Shown here one piece after another: positions 63,774 to 64,000 of a stretch of 64,000 bases of DNA. Where the stretch lies: assembly GCF_012641465.1 (NCBI RefSeq), contig NZ_JABAIK010000021.1:1-64000 (forward strand), written 5' to 3'. The stretch's first letter is position 1; each line of letters begins with the position of its first letter. Both the position numbers and the translations under genes were made by a program. Under the pieces are notes generated by a model. It was not told where the DNA came from. It saw nothing but the letters and a program-made list of their open reading frames with translations, and did no database searches. This DNA is from Vibrio agarilyticus (lineage in GTDB: Bacteria > Pseudomonadota > Gammaproteobacteria > Enterobacterales > Vibrionaceae).

Positions 63774-64000
63774 CTAGAGAATGCGTTTTAATACGCCATC
63801 GGCCTTGATGCGTGTAATTTTGCGCATTAGTTTTTGCACATTACTTGGATAATCTTCCACTTTTTCTAGCTGTTTGTAAGTGCAAATCAGTTGAGTGTGC
63901 TGAAGAATGTTACTCATTTCTTGCTCAAACTTGTCAACCAACAAGGCTTGCGGATCTTGGATCAGTAGGCCATTTTCCAAATCCAGTCCCCACGCACGCG
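63774..64000 (-). CDS. Unrecognised protein, C-terminal part only
   Basis: The last 75 codons of a reverse-strand gene whose start lies beyond the window. The frame is open to the edge. The tail is helical and basic (EQEMSNILQHTQLICTYKQL, then MRKITRIKADGVLKRIL). I do not recognise the family. In the vibrios I remember, cysQ and nudE follow gspN, and this is neither of their C-termini by eye, so the locus may differ here. Confidence 0.5.
   Translation of the reverse strand, partial: RAWGLDLENGLLIQDPQALLVDKFEQEMSNILQHTQLICTYKQLEKVEDYPSNVQKLMRKITRIKADGVLKRIL

Overview
This window looks like chromosomal DNA of a gammaproteobacterium of the family Vibrionaceae, most likely genus Vibrio. The reasons are the gene order (ilvY-ilvC, rep, cytochrome c5, tRNA cluster, peptide ABC operon, gor, rlmJ, prlC, asnC, uspA/ftnA/uspB, fabY, pckA, hslO-hslR, gspC-N), the distal 5S-tRNA-Thr-5S-tRNA-Asp arrangement of the rRNA operon, and palindromic intergenic repeats of a kind I recall from Vibrio genomes. 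No prophage, transposase, integron or CRISPR array is visible. Most of the window is ordinary core genome.

Layout. 1-740: the 3' end of an rRNA operon (23S tail, 5S, tRNA-Thr, second 5S, tRNA-Asp, terminator). 1095-7778: one very large lipoprotein built from about 25 bacterial Ig-like (Big_2) domains, with a nearly identical seven-domain internal duplication. 7883-13700: ilvY and ilvC (divergent, with an IlvY-type operator), ubiK, rep and a cytochrome c5-type protein. 14030-14930: a tRNA operon Arg-His-Pro-His-Pro with a recent 234-bp duplication, followed by a decaying 124-bp tandem repeat of tRNA-Pro tail plus terminator. 15487-21047: a four-gene peptide-type ABC importer operon with a C/A-rich leader that looks like a GcvB sRNA target. 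21238-33808: core and household genes (SPOR protein, SDR, gor, rlmJ, prlC, asnC, rsmJ, EamA exporter, uspA, ftnA, uspB, yhiN).

33812-38536 is the least conventional part. It holds a YdcF/DUF218-like protein, a LuxR-type regulator cotranscribed with a GNAT acyltransferase, a divergent radical SAM protein resembling the archaeosine-synthase (RaSEA/TIGR01210) family, and an unrecognised single-pass membrane protein. This is my best candidate for an undescribed system. 38747-43269 is an Entner-Doudoroff gluconate cluster: gntP-family permease and eda on one strand, gntK-edd on the other, with two overlapping GntR-type operators between them. 43374-48687 holds a GNAT gene with two TetR-like operator palindromes, yihY-dtd, fabY and an AsmA-like protein. 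48800-52056 is pckA and the hslR-hslO heat-shock pair. 52329-63699 is a complete type II secretion operon gspCDEFGHIJKLMN, preceded by a strong CRP-like site. The window ends inside an unrecognised reverse-strand gene.

Gene functions were assigned by reading translated sequence against families known from memory; no database search was possible. Start codons were moved from the longest open frame where a ribosome binding site or a remembered homologue N-terminus supported it. Notable cases are a TTG start for rlmJ, TTG for gspH, and GTG for rsmJ, gspC, gspD and gspL.
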